Of a DNA stretch of 60,369 bases, positions 25,386 through 34,410 are shown piece after piece. How positions within the stretch are numbered: position 1 is the first letter of the stretch; the number at the start of each line of letters is the position of its first letter. The notes beneath the pieces are model-generated. The model did not search any database. It saw only the letters and a list, made by a program, of their open reading frames with translations, and was not told the origin of the DNA. Where the stretch lies: positions 1-60,369 of the forward strand of contig CAZOZM010000010.1 of assembly GCA_964584255.1 (NCBI GenBank), written 5' to 3'. The position numbers were made by a program, and so were the translations under genes. The stretch is from UBA3775 sp964584255. GTDB taxonomy: Bacteria > Bacillota > Clostridia > Lachnospirales > Lachnospiraceae.

Positions 25386-25574
25386 ATGAAAAGCAAATTG
25401 GAATTGTTTGTATCAGTAATTCAACTAATTGACGGTAGTTTGGGAATTGCTCTGTTTGCAATACTTGCATTTAATGGAGAAAATATGTTGGGGTGGATAG
25501 TAACTCTTGTTTTTTTCATTGCATTTGTTGTTATGGGGATAAGAGGAATCATCGATTACAAATCAAAGCGATAA
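25386..25574 (+). CDS. Small two-span membrane protein
   Basis: A 62-residue protein with AGGAGG ten bases before its ATG. Two hydrophobic segments are visible (VIQLIDGSLGIALFAILAF and GWIVTLVFFIAFVVMGI) with a basic end DYKSKR. No family is recognised. With the 46-residue protein before it, it forms a tiny membrane-protein pair directly downstream of the Argonaute frame; a link in function is only suggested by position. Confidence 0.6.
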   Translation: MKSKLELFVSVIQLIDGSLGIALFAILAFNGENMLGWIVTLVFFIAFVVMGIRGIIDYKSKR

Positions 25575-25668
25575 TTTTCAGTTTACAAGATTGACAACCA
25601 ACATTTTCATAATCGTAACATTTTAGTCTGTCAGATTTGCAAATAATTGAATAACAACAAGATTCATA

Positions 25669-25699
25669 GCACTTTAACCAATGGTTAAGGTGCTTTTTT
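25669..25699 (+). terminator. Rho-independent terminator
   Basis: Arms GCACTTTAACC and GGTTAAGGTGC (one G-U pair), loop AAT, then six T. Confidence 0.85.
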
Positions 25700-25702
25700 G
25701 AA

Positions 25703-25913
25703 TCAAAAAAGTTTCATTGCCGGCTTGTAGTCTTTCTTGAACTGATTTGTCCAAACGATGTATAAGTTCTTGTTCATTCCTTTAAAAGTCCCTGCTTCAA
25801 GACTATCCAAATATCCGCTTTCAAAAGTTCGATCGCTCTTTTTTGCTGATTTTTTCCACTGTAACAGCTAATTCAACAGAGTCGGTAATGCCGGGATTGT
25901 TTTTTATGGTCAT
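25703..25913 (-). pseudogene. Toxin-antitoxin relic (YafQ/DinJ-like)
   Basis: Read on the minus strand from an ATG at 25913 with AAAGGGA before it: MTIKNNPGITDSVELAVTVE and then, after a frameshift near 25820, FESGYLDSLEAGTFKG, directly followed in frame by MNKNLYIVWTNQFKKDY and KPAMKLF stop. The last part looks like the amino end of YafQ/RelE-type mRNA-interferase toxins (TNQFKKDYK), and the first like the end of a RelB/DinJ-like antitoxin. Both are broken: the antitoxin by a frameshift, the toxin by truncation after 24 residues. The assignment rests on short similarity recalled from the families. Confidence 0.45.
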
Positions 25914-26018
25914 AATTAATTCCCTTTCTGAAACTATATAGCACATATTATATCTGATTATAATCAGAGCGGGCAGGAATCAAGTGGCAGGATAAAAAAT
26001 ACCCGGCATTGCCGCAGT

Positions 26019-27908
26019 CTATGTCTGATTTCCGGAGAACTGGGTCATGTAAAGCTCATAATATCGGCCTTTTTTTGCCAAAAGTTCATCATGATTTCCG
26101 GTTTCAACGACACGTCCCTGGTCCATTACAACGATGCAGTCAGAATCACGGATTGTACTCAGACGGTGGGCAATTATAAGGCTTGTACGGTTCTTCATGA
26201 GACTTACCATGGCATCCTGAATCTTCTTCTCGGTGCGCGTGTCAACGGAAGAAGTGGCCTCATCAAGAATGAGGATTTTCGGGTCTGCGAGGACGGCGCG
26301 GGCAATTGCAAGAAGCTGTCTCTGGCCGTGGGAGAGACCACTTCCGGATTGTTTGAGAAAAGTCTTATATTTGTCCGGCTGACGCTCGATAAATCTTCGT
26401 ATGTTGCTCATTTCGGCAGCCTCGATCATGCTTGAATCCGATGCCGAAAGGTTTGAGTATTTGATGTTGTTCTCAATCGTATTTGAAAATAAAACGGTAT
26501 CCTGTAAAACAATAGCTATGTTTTTACGAAGAAAATCCCTGTTCATGTCATTTATGTTTATGCCATCTATCAGAATCTCACCACTGTCAACAGGATAGAA
26601 TCGCATGAGCAGATTTACCACCGTGGTTTTTCCGCTTCCGGTTGCGCCGACAAGAGCGATTTTCTGTCCCGGTTTTACATCCAGATTGAAATCATAGAGA
26701 ACCTGCTTTCCGGGAATGTATGAGAAATTAACATTCCTGAAAGATATTTCTCCGGAGACGGAATCGGGCGTAAGACTGCCGGAATTATCTTCATCCGGTT
26801 CATCCAGCAGGGTGAAGACACGTTCCGCACCTGCAATCGCAGTCTGAATTGTACCATAAAGCTGTGCAATTTCATTAATCGGACGTGAAAACTGTTTGGC
26901 ATATATGATGAAAGCGGAAACTACACCAATGGAAATCAGCCCGGTATAAGCAAAATATCCGCCAAAAGCAGCCACAATTACAAAACTTATGTTTGATATG
27001 CAGTTCATTATCGGTCCCATGGAACCGCCCAGGATTTCAGCACGGATACTTACCGTGCGAAGTTCGTCGGAAGTATCATTAAATTCTCTGATAACATCAT
27101 CCTGTTTATTATAGGCTACGATGGACTTGTATCCGGTAATCATTTCTTCGGAATGGCCGTTCAGTCTGCCAAGGAGCTCGGAACGCTCACGGTAAATCTT
27201 TTTCATGAGACCGGACATTTTGCCGGTTACCGCAAGTGTGAGAAATACCGTAATCAGCGTAATAAGTGTGAGCTGAGGGCAGTAGTAGAACATGATTATT
27301 ATAGTGCCGAGAATTGTAAGAATGCCGGACACAAGAGAACCCAGACTCTGGGATATTGTATTTGAAACGTTTTCAATATCATTGGTCATTCGGCTCATAA
27401 TATCACCGTTTGAATGCGTATCGAGATACTTTATCGAAAGATGATCAATCCTTGAAAAAAGATCATGGCGCATTTGTCCGGTTATTTTCTGACTGAGTTT
27501 TGCGGCCAGCAGAGACTGTGCCATTGTGAAAACGGCATTAGCCACATATGCCAGAAGCAGGACAACTACACATGTGGTGAGAAGAGACCATTCACGGTCC
27601 TTTATCGCATCAATGGATTCTCCCTGCAAAGCAGGAGCAGCCAGACTTATAAGTGTTACAAGAACAACTGAAATTATCAGTGATATAAGAAGAATACCGG
27701 ATCGGCGAAAATAATTAAGGAGGCGCAGAAGTGTATCCTTAACATTGTCGGCATGTTCTACAGCCTGTCCCATGTTTCTGCCGGGACCGCCGGGACCACG
27801 TCGCATTCCGGGAGCTGACGGCGGGTTGCCGGGTTTAGATTTTTTATAACTGCGGACGGCGGTATCGGGTTTGTTTTCGAATCCGGCCGGGATTTTTGTA
27901 TCATTCAT
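26019..27908 (-). CDS. ABC exporter subunit, multidrug type
   Basis: Half-transporter of about 629 residues with a Pro/Gly-rich cytosolic leader (GMRRGPGGPGRNMG), six membrane helices and an ATPase domain. Motifs are VGATGSGKTT (Walker A), LSHGQRQ (signature, with His in place of the first Gly), LILDEATSSVD (Walker B, catalytic Glu) and IIAHRLST. The start is set at 27908; GTG 27920 sits too close to the AAAGGAGG site. Its reading frame overlaps the end of the upstream ABC gene by 8 bases. It pairs with that subunit in a heterodimeric exporter under a MarR regulator. Confidence 0.9.
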   Translation of the reverse strand: MNDTKIPAGFENKPDTAVRSYKKSKPGNPPSAPGMRRGPGGPGRNMGQAVEHADNVKDTLLRLLNYFRRSGILLISLIISVVLVTLISLAAPALQGESIDAIKDREWSLLTTCVVVLLLAYVANAVFTMAQSLLAAKLSQKITGQMRHDLFSRIDHLSIKYLDTHSNGDIMSRMTNDIENVSNTISQSLGSLVSGILTILGTIIIMFYYCPQLTLITLITVFLTLAVTGKMSGLMKKIYRERSELLGRLNGHSEEMITGYKSIVAYNKQDDVIREFNDTSDELRTVSIRAEILGGSMGPIMNCISNISFVIVAAFGGYFAYTGLISIGVVSAFIIYAKQFSRPINEIAQLYGTIQTAIAGAERVFTLLDEPDEDNSGSLTPDSVSGEISFRNVNFSYIPGKQVLYDFNLDVKPGQKIALVGATGSGKTTVVNLLMRFYPVDSGEILIDGININDMNRDFLRKNIAIVLQDTVLFSNTIENNIKYSNLSASDSSMIEAAEMSNIRRFIERQPDKYKTFLKQSGSGLSHGQRQLLAIARAVLADPKILILDEATSSVDTRTEKKIQDAMVSLMKNRTSLIIAHRLSTIRDSDCIVVMDQGRVVETGNHDELLAKKGRYYELYMTQFSGNQT

Positions 27909-29628
27909 CAGCGGTCTCACCCTCCTTTAACTGTGAATTGCAGATTCCTCGGTAAATCTCAGAAGTCTTCATTAATTCGTCATGTGTGCCCATTGCACTC
28001 ACGCTTCCGTTTTCAAGAACGATAATGCAGTCCGCGTTCCTGATGGAAGCAATTCTCTGGGCAATAATGATTTTTGTTACACCCGGACATTCCTCTCGCA
28101 AAGCCTTGTAAAATGAAGCCTCGGTTTTCAAATCGAGAGCACTGGTTGCATCATCAAGAATCAGTATTTCATGTTCCTTCAAAACTGCACGGGCGATTGA
28201 TATACGCTGTTTCTGACCGCCCGAAAGGGAATGACCGCCTTCGGTGACCTGAGTATAGTAGCCGTCGGATTTGCCGCATATAAAATCATCGGCCTGGGCA
28301 ATAATGGCCGCATTCTTTATGTCCCATGCATCAGCATCATTATTTGACCAGCGGATGTTTTCCTCGATACTTCTGGAATACATTTCTGCTTTTTGAAGAA
28401 CAAGCGAGATTTTATCCCGGAGAACCTTGACGTCGTAACTCCTTACATCTGTTCCGTCTACCAAAATCTGTCCCCCGGTAACGTCGTAAAAGCGTGGAAT
28501 CAGGTTTGAGAGAGTGGTCTTTCCACTGCCGGTAGCGCCTATTATTGCAAGTGTTTTGCCCGAATCTATGCGAAAGGACACATTGTCCAAGACTTTTTGG
28601 TCAGGGCAATCGGGATAAGCAAAACTTACGTTTTTGAATTCCACAGACCCTTTTATATCGGAGGAATGTCCGAGGGTTCCGTTGTTTATGACATCCGGAG
28701 AATTAAGAACCTCATTGATTCGTTCAACGGAAGCATATGCACGGCTGAAAGTCTGGAAAATATTTGCCATAAAGGTAACGCCGTGAAGAATCTGTGCAAG
28801 ATAGGTTATGGCAGCCATAGTGTTGCCGGGTGTTATTGAACCGCCGGATTTTACATTAAAGCCGCCGACAAGTATTACCGCAACAACGCACAGGTTTAGA
28901 ATTATATTCATGCATGGAGACATGAAAGCGAGCAGAGTCTGGACATGCAGATTCTTGCTGCACAGCTCATCGTTAGCCGTATCAAACCTTTCCAATTCAT
29001 ATTCTTCTCTGACATATGCCTTTACAACCCTTGCACCGGCAACGTTTTCCTGCATTATATGGTTTATACCGTCAAGCTTTTTCTGAACTACCGAAAAGAG
29101 AGGGGAGGTTTTCCTGAGGAAGAAAGTGATGGTGACAACAACGAAAGGCAGGGCACATGCAGCTATCAGGGCAAAATCAGGTGACTGTCTGTAGAGCATT
29201 ATGATTCCGCCGATAAACATTACGGAGTTTCGTACAAGACCTCGTACAAGCATTGAAACCATCTGCTGAACCTGTGTTACGTCATTTGTAAGACGTGTAA
29301 CCAAAGAACCGGTTGAAATTTTATCTGTCTCCTGAAAGGGCAGATTCATGATTTTGGCAAAGAGGTCCTTGCGGAGGTCATTTCCAAAATTCTGTGCCGC
29401 AAGGTTGGCAAAAACACCGCACAAAACACCGCTTAATCCGCCGAGAACAACGGTTATTATCATCTTTATGCCGACGGAAATGATTAAATCGATGTTACTG
29501 TTTATAACACCGTTATCAACAATGTCTGCCATCATGTCGGGCTGCAGCAGATCGGCAGTAACTTCGCCAACCATGAAAAGCGGAGCAATAAGGCAGAAGA
29601 ACCAATATTTTCTTATGTATTTCAGCAT
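27901..29628 (-). CDS. ABC exporter subunit, multidrug type
   Basis: Half-transporter of 575 residues starting MLKYIRKYWFFCLIAPLFMV. The membrane domain includes LRKDLFAKIMNLPFQETDK, and the ATPase domain has GATGSGKTT (Walker A), LSGGQKQR (signature), LILDDATSALD (Walker B; Asp in place of the catalytic Glu) and IIIAQRIAS (Gln at the H-loop His). This site is therefore probably non-hydrolysing, as usual for one half of a heterodimer, while the partner keeps Glu and His. Its start touches the MarR stop, so the three genes form one operon read to the left. Confidence 0.9.
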   Translation of the reverse strand: MLKYIRKYWFFCLIAPLFMVGEVTADLLQPDMMADIVDNGVINSNIDLIISVGIKMIITVVLGGLSGVLCGVFANLAAQNFGNDLRKDLFAKIMNLPFQETDKISTGSLVTRLTNDVTQVQQMVSMLVRGLVRNSVMFIGGIIMLYRQSPDFALIAACALPFVVVTITFFLRKTSPLFSVVQKKLDGINHIMQENVAGARVVKAYVREEYELERFDTANDELCSKNLHVQTLLAFMSPCMNIILNLCVVAVILVGGFNVKSGGSITPGNTMAAITYLAQILHGVTFMANIFQTFSRAYASVERINEVLNSPDVINNGTLGHSSDIKGSVEFKNVSFAYPDCPDQKVLDNVSFRIDSGKTLAIIGATGSGKTTLSNLIPRFYDVTGGQILVDGTDVRSYDVKVLRDKISLVLQKAEMYSRSIEENIRWSNNDADAWDIKNAAIIAQADDFICGKSDGYYTQVTEGGHSLSGGQKQRISIARAVLKEHEILILDDATSALDLKTEASFYKALREECPGVTKIIIAQRIASIRNADCIIVLENGSVSAMGTHDELMKTSEIYRGICNSQLKEGETADE

Positions 29629-30059
29629 TATTTAAGTTCCTCCTGAATGAAATCGGAAAGATTATCCAAAAGTCTGATGAGTTCGGCTTCTTTTTCTGCA
29701 CCCATGTATTTTGTGATGAGTGCATCAGCATGATCAAGACGCCGGCGAAGGCGTTCCGCAATTTCACTTCCCTGTTCGGTTAGAAAGAGTCGCGTGTTGC
29801 GTTTGTCCGATGAATCGGCTTCCTTGTATATGAATTGTTCCTCAAGCATGGATTTAACCGACTGGTTTATGGCAGAAGTGGTAACACCGGAAAATTCGGC
29901 AATATCCTTCTGACAGGCTCCCGGATTATGGGAAAGAAACATGATTATCTGTCTGTAAGAATCGGGAATTCCCTCTTCGCGGGCAATCTGCTTCATCATG
30001 TTGCACCAGATACGTCTGGCGTGAGATATGGAACACATTATTGATTTCCTTTTGAGCAT
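29628..30059 (-). CDS. MarR-family transcriptional regulator
   Basis: A 143-residue winged-helix regulator, first gene of the exporter operon. GACQKDIAEFSGVTTSAINQ is the recognition part of the HTH; DKRNTRLFLTEQGSEIAERL is the wing and following helix, a family hallmark. GGAGG lies four bases before its ATG. An inverted repeat AATTAAG-N13-CTTAATT just upstream is a likely autoregulatory operator. It probably releases the operon when a toxic ligand binds, a common arrangement for MarR/ABC exporter sets. Confidence 0.9.
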   Translation of the reverse strand: MLKRKSIMCSISHARRIWCNMMKQIAREEGIPDSYRQIIMFLSHNPGACQKDIAEFSGVTTSAINQSVKSMLEEQFIYKEADSSDKRNTRLFLTEQGSEIAERLRRRLDHADALITKYMGAEKEAELIRLLDNLSDFIQEELK

Positions 30060-30072
30060 AAGACCTCCATAT

Positions 30073-30099
30073 AATTAAGAATTAATAAAGAACTTAATT
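30073..30099. promoter_or_regulatory. Putative MarR operator
   Basis: Perfect 7-bp inverted repeat AATTAAG (30073-30079) and CTTAATT (30093-30099) separated by 13 bases, located just before the regulator start. Confidence 0.55.
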
Positions 30100-30270
30100 A
30101 ATATACTGTCGGGAAGTCTCATCTGTCAACTTTAAATTTGAATTGCCGAAAAGAAATACAGGAGGGATTTCTTGAATTCGTGCCGGCAATGTGTCATACT
30201 GACGGCATGGAGTGACTGTAAGAAGTACACCGTGAAAAAATAAAACGGAGAAAATATGAGGAGGTTAGCA

Positions 30271-30978
30271 ATGGACAGATTTAAAGAATGGATTGCTGAG
30301 AGTGATAATATAGTTTTTTTTGGCGGAGCAGGAGTGAGTACCGAGTCAGATATACCGGATTTCAGAAGTACGGACGGATTATATAACCAAAGGTATGCAT
30401 TTCCGCCTGAAACCATATTGAGCCACAGCTTTTTTAGAAGACATACGGATGAATTTTACAGATTCTACCGTGATAAAATGCTGTATCCTGATGCAGAGCC
30501 GAACAGGGCACATAAAGTTCTTGCGGAGCTTGAGAAAAAAGGAAAGCTGAAGGCGGTGATTACCCAGAACATAGACGGGCTTCACCAGAAGGCAGGAAGC
30601 AGGGAGGTTTTGGAACTGCATGGCAGTGTATTGAGAAATTACTGTGAAAAGTGCAGAAAGTTTTACGGTATAAGCAGCATACAGGAAACGGAAGGCATTC
30701 CGAAATGTGAATGCGGCGGCATTATAAAGCCGGATGTGGTTCTCTATGAGGAAGGGCTGGATGAGGATGTGATTCGGAAGTCAATTGATTACATAAAAAA
30801 AGCTGACGTTTTAATTGTCGGAGGAACATCATTGACGGTTTATCCGGCAGCGGGATTTATAGATTATTATCGGGGAAACAAACTGGTACTCATAAATAAG
30901 GACAGGACCGCAATGGACTACAAAGCAGACTTATGCATACATGGAAAAATCGGTGAGATTTTGGGTGAGTTGGAATAA
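30271..30978 (+). CDS. cobB: Sirtuin (NAD-dependent protein deacylase)
   Basis: SIR2-family enzyme of 235 residues that removes acyl groups from protein lysines using NAD+. Motifs are FFGGAGVSTESDIPDFRS (NAD binding), VITQNIDGLHQKAGS, catalytic His in LELHGS, and a zinc site of YCEKC plus CECGG. VVLYEEGL and VGGTSLTVYPA complete the fold. The start at 30271 is chosen because AGGAGG lies 6 bases upstream; 30256 would lie before that site. A single gene. Confidence 0.93.
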   Translation: MDRFKEWIAESDNIVFFGGAGVSTESDIPDFRSTDGLYNQRYAFPPETILSHSFFRRHTDEFYRFYRDKMLYPDAEPNRAHKVLAELEKKGKLKAVITQNIDGLHQKAGSREVLELHGSVLRNYCEKCRKFYGISSIQETEGIPKCECGGIIKPDVVLYEEGLDEDVIRKSIDYIKKADVLIVGGTSLTVYPAAGFIDYYRGNKLVLINKDRTAMDYKADLCIHGKIGEILGELE

Positions 30979-31141
30979 AAAGTGAAAATGCTCCATTACA
31001 AATCGTCTGAAATGGTGCTTGTAAAAAGGGACAGATAAAATGTAAAAAAATCTTACATAATTCCGTCTGCAAATTTTTTTGCGGCAATATGAAAAAAACG
31101 GTTGATATGAATTCCGTGAAAAGTTATAATCAGTATGGTTT

Positions 31142-31170
31142 GCGGCCGCCTCGGTTTAAGAGGCGGTCGC
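31142..31170 (+). terminator. GC-rich hairpin, possible terminator
   Basis: Arms GCGGCCGCCTC and GAGGCGGTCGC (one G-U pair) with a seven-base loop, followed by TGTTGTTT. The T tract is imperfect. Confidence 0.5.
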
Positions 31171-31213
31171 TGTTGTTTAATAAATAAGGAAAGAAGGATT
31201 TTTAAATCGGATT

Positions 31214-32662
31214 ATGGGTTTAAAGGAGATTACTATTATTGTCCTGGCGGTACTGATTGTTGGCGGAGTGTTTTATTATAGGAAGCGCAAAGCCGGGCTT
31301 GAAAAGGAAATTGCAGAACTTAGGGATGAAACGAACAATCTTCGTGACGAAATGCAAAGAGTTTACAGGCAGTGTGATGAAAAAATGCAGTTTTTAAACA
31401 ATATGGCACATGATATTCGAACGCCGGTAAACGGAATTATGGGTATGACATCAATTGCAGCCTTTTATGCTGATGATGAGAAAAAAGTAAGAGAATGTCT
31501 TAACAAGGTTGCCGAGACGGGGAACAACCTTATGATTCTCATAGATGACGTGTTAAATGAAGCAAAAGCGGATTCGGACAAGAACATTCATAAAGATGAG
31601 GAGTTCAGTATAATTGAGCTTGTTCATAAGAGTGTGGAGATGACGGATTACCAGAGAATAAAGAAGAATCAGGAATTCAATCTGGAGTTTAAACAGATTA
31701 TTCATGAGAGAGTAAAGGGTGACGGATTCCGTATACGGCAGATTTTCTACAACATAATAGCAAATGCCGTGAAGTATACTCCGGATGAGGGAAATATTAA
31801 TGTTTCACTTTCAGAAAAGCCTCTAAAAGATAATCTGTCGGAATATGTATTTGTCTGTGAGGATAACGGATATGGAATGAAGGAGGAGTTTCTCAGGAAA
31901 ATATTTATTCCGTTTGAAAGAGCCGAGGATGAAACGATAGCAGGCATATTCGGAACGGGACTTGGAATGTCAATTGTAAAGAAGAGCCTGGATTCAATCG
32001 GAGGCAGCATTGATATCGAGAGCGAATACGGAGCAGGGTCGAAGTTTACCATACGTCTTAAACTGATTCCGCTTGAAGCAGAGGAATCTGCTTCGAAGAC
32101 GGAGAGTGAAGAAAAACATGAAGAAAAACTGAAAAAAGTAATGGAAAAATACACGAAAAAGGATTATCGTAGTAAAAGAATTCTTTTGGTGGAAGATGAT
32201 GAACTCAACAGGGAGGTCAGCAGAGAAATCCTGGAACTGACCGGAGCTGCGGTTTCCGAAGCGGAAAACGGAAGACAGGCGGTTGAGAAGTTCGGAAGCA
32301 GTGCCCTGAATCATTATGACATGATAATTATGGACATAAAGATGCCTGTAATGGGCGGGATAAAAGCTGCGGAGGAGATAAGAAAGCTTGACAGAAGTGA
32401 TGCGGGAACCGTTCCGATTATTGCCGTAAGTGCAAACAGGTATCCGGATGAGACAGATGCTGATTCCGGTTCAAAGCCTGTTACTTCCACGGTTTTGCAT
32501 GAGGGCGATGGAAAGAATGAGGGTGACCGCATCCTGAAAAGTCTTGGATTTGACGGATTCTTCATTAAACCGCTCAATATGTCGGACTTTCTTGAAACGA
32601 TGGAAGCATTTTTTGAGGCGGATAATGATTCTTTGTCTCATGAAAATGCAAAGCAAGTCTGA
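31214..32662 (+). CDS. Hybrid histidine kinase (HisKA-HATPase-REC)
   Basis: A 482-residue signal protein: one amino-terminal membrane segment (EITIIVLAVLIVGGVFYY), a short coiled coil, the HisKA dimerisation domain with His66 in NNMAHDIRTPVNGIMG, an HATPase domain (NIIANAVKYTP, EDNGYGM, GIFGTGLGMSI) and a C-terminal receiver (LLVEDDELNRE, phospho-acceptor Asp in IIMDIKMP, Lys in FFIKP). There is no sensor domain between membrane and kinase, so the input is unknown. The receiver has an extra loop of about 25 residues (YPDETDADSGSKPVTST) between its fourth and fifth strands. No response regulator or HPt gene is adjacent. Confidence 0.9.
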   Translation: MGLKEITIIVLAVLIVGGVFYYRKRKAGLEKEIAELRDETNNLRDEMQRVYRQCDEKMQFLNNMAHDIRTPVNGIMGMTSIAAFYADDEKKVRECLNKVAETGNNLMILIDDVLNEAKADSDKNIHKDEEFSIIELVHKSVEMTDYQRIKKNQEFNLEFKQIIHERVKGDGFRIRQIFYNIIANAVKYTPDEGNINVSLSEKPLKDNLSEYVFVCEDNGYGMKEEFLRKIFIPFERAEDETIAGIFGTGLGMSIVKKSLDSIGGSIDIESEYGAGSKFTIRLKLIPLEAEESASKTESEEKHEEKLKKVMEKYTKKDYRSKRILLVEDDELNREVSREILELTGAAVSEAENGRQAVEKFGSSALNHYDMIIMDIKMPVMGGIKAAEEIRKLDRSDAGTVPIIAVSANRYPDETDADSGSKPVTSTVLHEGDGKNEGDRILKSLGFDGFFIKPLNMSDFLETMEAFFEADNDSLSHENAKQV

Positions 32663-32727
32663 CAGAATGAGAATTCAGAATTTTCGCTTAGATTTTTGGT
32701 GTCCGGTTTATGGACAGAGGAGGGCCT

Positions 32728-34318
32728 ATGACAAAAGAAAACAGTGGAATGGACATGATAAATGGTTCCTTGTGGAATAAGATTCTTATGTTTGCCTTGC
32801 CGGTAGCGGCGACCGGAATACTTGAACAGCTGTTTAATGCATCTGACATTGCAATTGTAGGAAATTTTACAAGCGGAGACAGAACGGTTGCGGTTGCAGC
32901 GGTAGGTGCCAACACTCCCGTCGTTGGATTTATATTGAATTTTTTTATAGGAATTTCAGCCAGTGCGAATGTGCTCATTGCAAATGCAATAGGAAGAAAT
33001 GATCATAAATCGGTTTCAAAAACCGTATATACCGCGATTATCACAGCCCTGATCGGTGGTCTTCTGATAGCCGTATGCGGCGGTTTTTTTGTCAATGATA
33101 TACTCAGATTGTTAAATGTTCCTGCAGATGTAAGTAAATATGCGGGACAGTACCTTAGAATTTATCTCATGGGAATGCCGGCAATACTCCTTTTCAATTT
33201 TGAAGCGGCAATTTTTAGAAGTGTCGGAGAAACAAAGCTTCCGCTTGCGGCACTTACCGTTTCCGGCGTGATAAATGTGTTGCTTAACTTGTGTTTTGTT
33301 GTCGTCTTCGGTATGAATGTTGACGGAGTTGCCCTGGCAACAGTAATATCCAACGTGATAAGCTCGGCAATTCTTTTTTGGAAGATGATGAAAACCGATA
33401 AGATGATTAAGATCAGGATAAGGGACATTCGCTTTGATATGGGCTGTTTTAGGGGGATTTTGAAAATCGGTCTGCCTGCCGGTATTCAGGGGGCGGTTTT
33501 CTCTCTCTCCAACATAGTAATTCAGTCTTCGATTAACAGTCTCGGTACGGTTGTTATCGCAGCATCAAGTGCGGCATGTAATATAGAAAGTTTTGTATAC
33601 TATGTATTGAGCTCATTTGGACAGGTATTCAGGGGGCGGTTTTCTCTCTCTCCAACATAGTAATTCAGTCTTCGATTANNNNNNNNNNNNNNNNNNNNNN
33701 NNNNNNNNNNNNNNNNNNNNNNNNNNNNNNNNNNNNNNNNNNNNNNNNNNNNNNNNNNNNNNNNNNNNNNNNNNNNNNGCGGCATGTAATATAGAAAGTT
33801 TTGTATACTATGTATTGAGCTCATTTGGACAGGCATGTACGACGTTTGTCGGACAGAATTATGGGGCAGGAAAACCGGACAGATGTAAGAGGGTTCTGGC
33901 AATCAGTATCTTAGAGGATTTTTTGGCGACGGCTTTCTTCATACTGGTGGTTCTTGTTTCGGGACGAAAGCTCCTTGCAATATTCAATCCGGAACCGGAG
34001 GTCATAGAAATAGGATATACACGACTGCTGATAATATTTACGGCTTATATTTTCAGTATGCTCTATGAAAATGTTTCCGGTTATCTGAGAGGATTCAGAA
34101 TATCGGTTCTTCCGGCAATACTTGCGATTACCGGAGTGTGTGGTGTGAGACTTTTGTGGATTTTTGAAGTGTTTTCACGTCATAAATCCTTTGAAGTTAT
34201 CATGCTTGCATATCCTATAAGTCTTTCGATTACGGCAGTGATGAATTTTATAGCCCTTTTTATACTGCGCCCGGCCGCAAAATTGAAGAAAAATCAGGAA
34301 CAAATAAATACAATTTAA
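32728..34318 (+). CDS. MATE family transporter interrupted by scaffold gap
   Basis: A second MATE efflux protein. GAGGAGG lies before the ATG at 32728. The left part (NGSLWNKILMFALPVAATGI to YVLSSFGQ) and the right part (YVLSSFGQACTTFVGQNYGA to the end) fit one normal MATE protein of about 460 residues if bases 33625-33832 are removed: those 208 bases contain a second copy of 33482-33535, 100 N, and a second copy of 33571-33624. Removing them joins the frames exactly. The gene may thus be intact and the gap false, or a real 143-bp tandem duplication may break it. Confidence 0.8.
33482..33832 (+). repeat. 143-bp direct repeat around 100-N scaffold gap
   Basis: The segment starting at 33482 recurs from 33625 (offset 143) up to the first N at 33679, and the segment 33571-33624 recurs at 33779-33832 after the gap. 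If this is one tandem duplication, only bases equal to 33536-33570 (35 bases) are missing, not 100. Otherwise two contigs with overlapping ends were placed side by side. Confidence 0.85.
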
Positions 34319-34337
34319 AAACTTGTATACAAAGTTG

Positions 34338-34366
34338 TTGATTTTTGAAAAAGGATATTATATACT
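34338..34366 (+). promoter_or_regulatory. Probable sigma-A promoter for ddh
   Basis: TTGATT (34338-34343), 17-base spacer, TATACT (34361-34366), about 45 bases before the coding start. Confidence 0.6.
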
Positions 34367-34410
34367 TTGCTATGTAAATTTAAGCGCCCAAAGGCAGATT
34401 GGAGATTAAT

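Noticed and set aside
33679..33778. A hidden gene or insertion in the N run
   Set aside because: The flanking duplicated sequences indicate that little or nothing is missing; 100 N is a standard placeholder.
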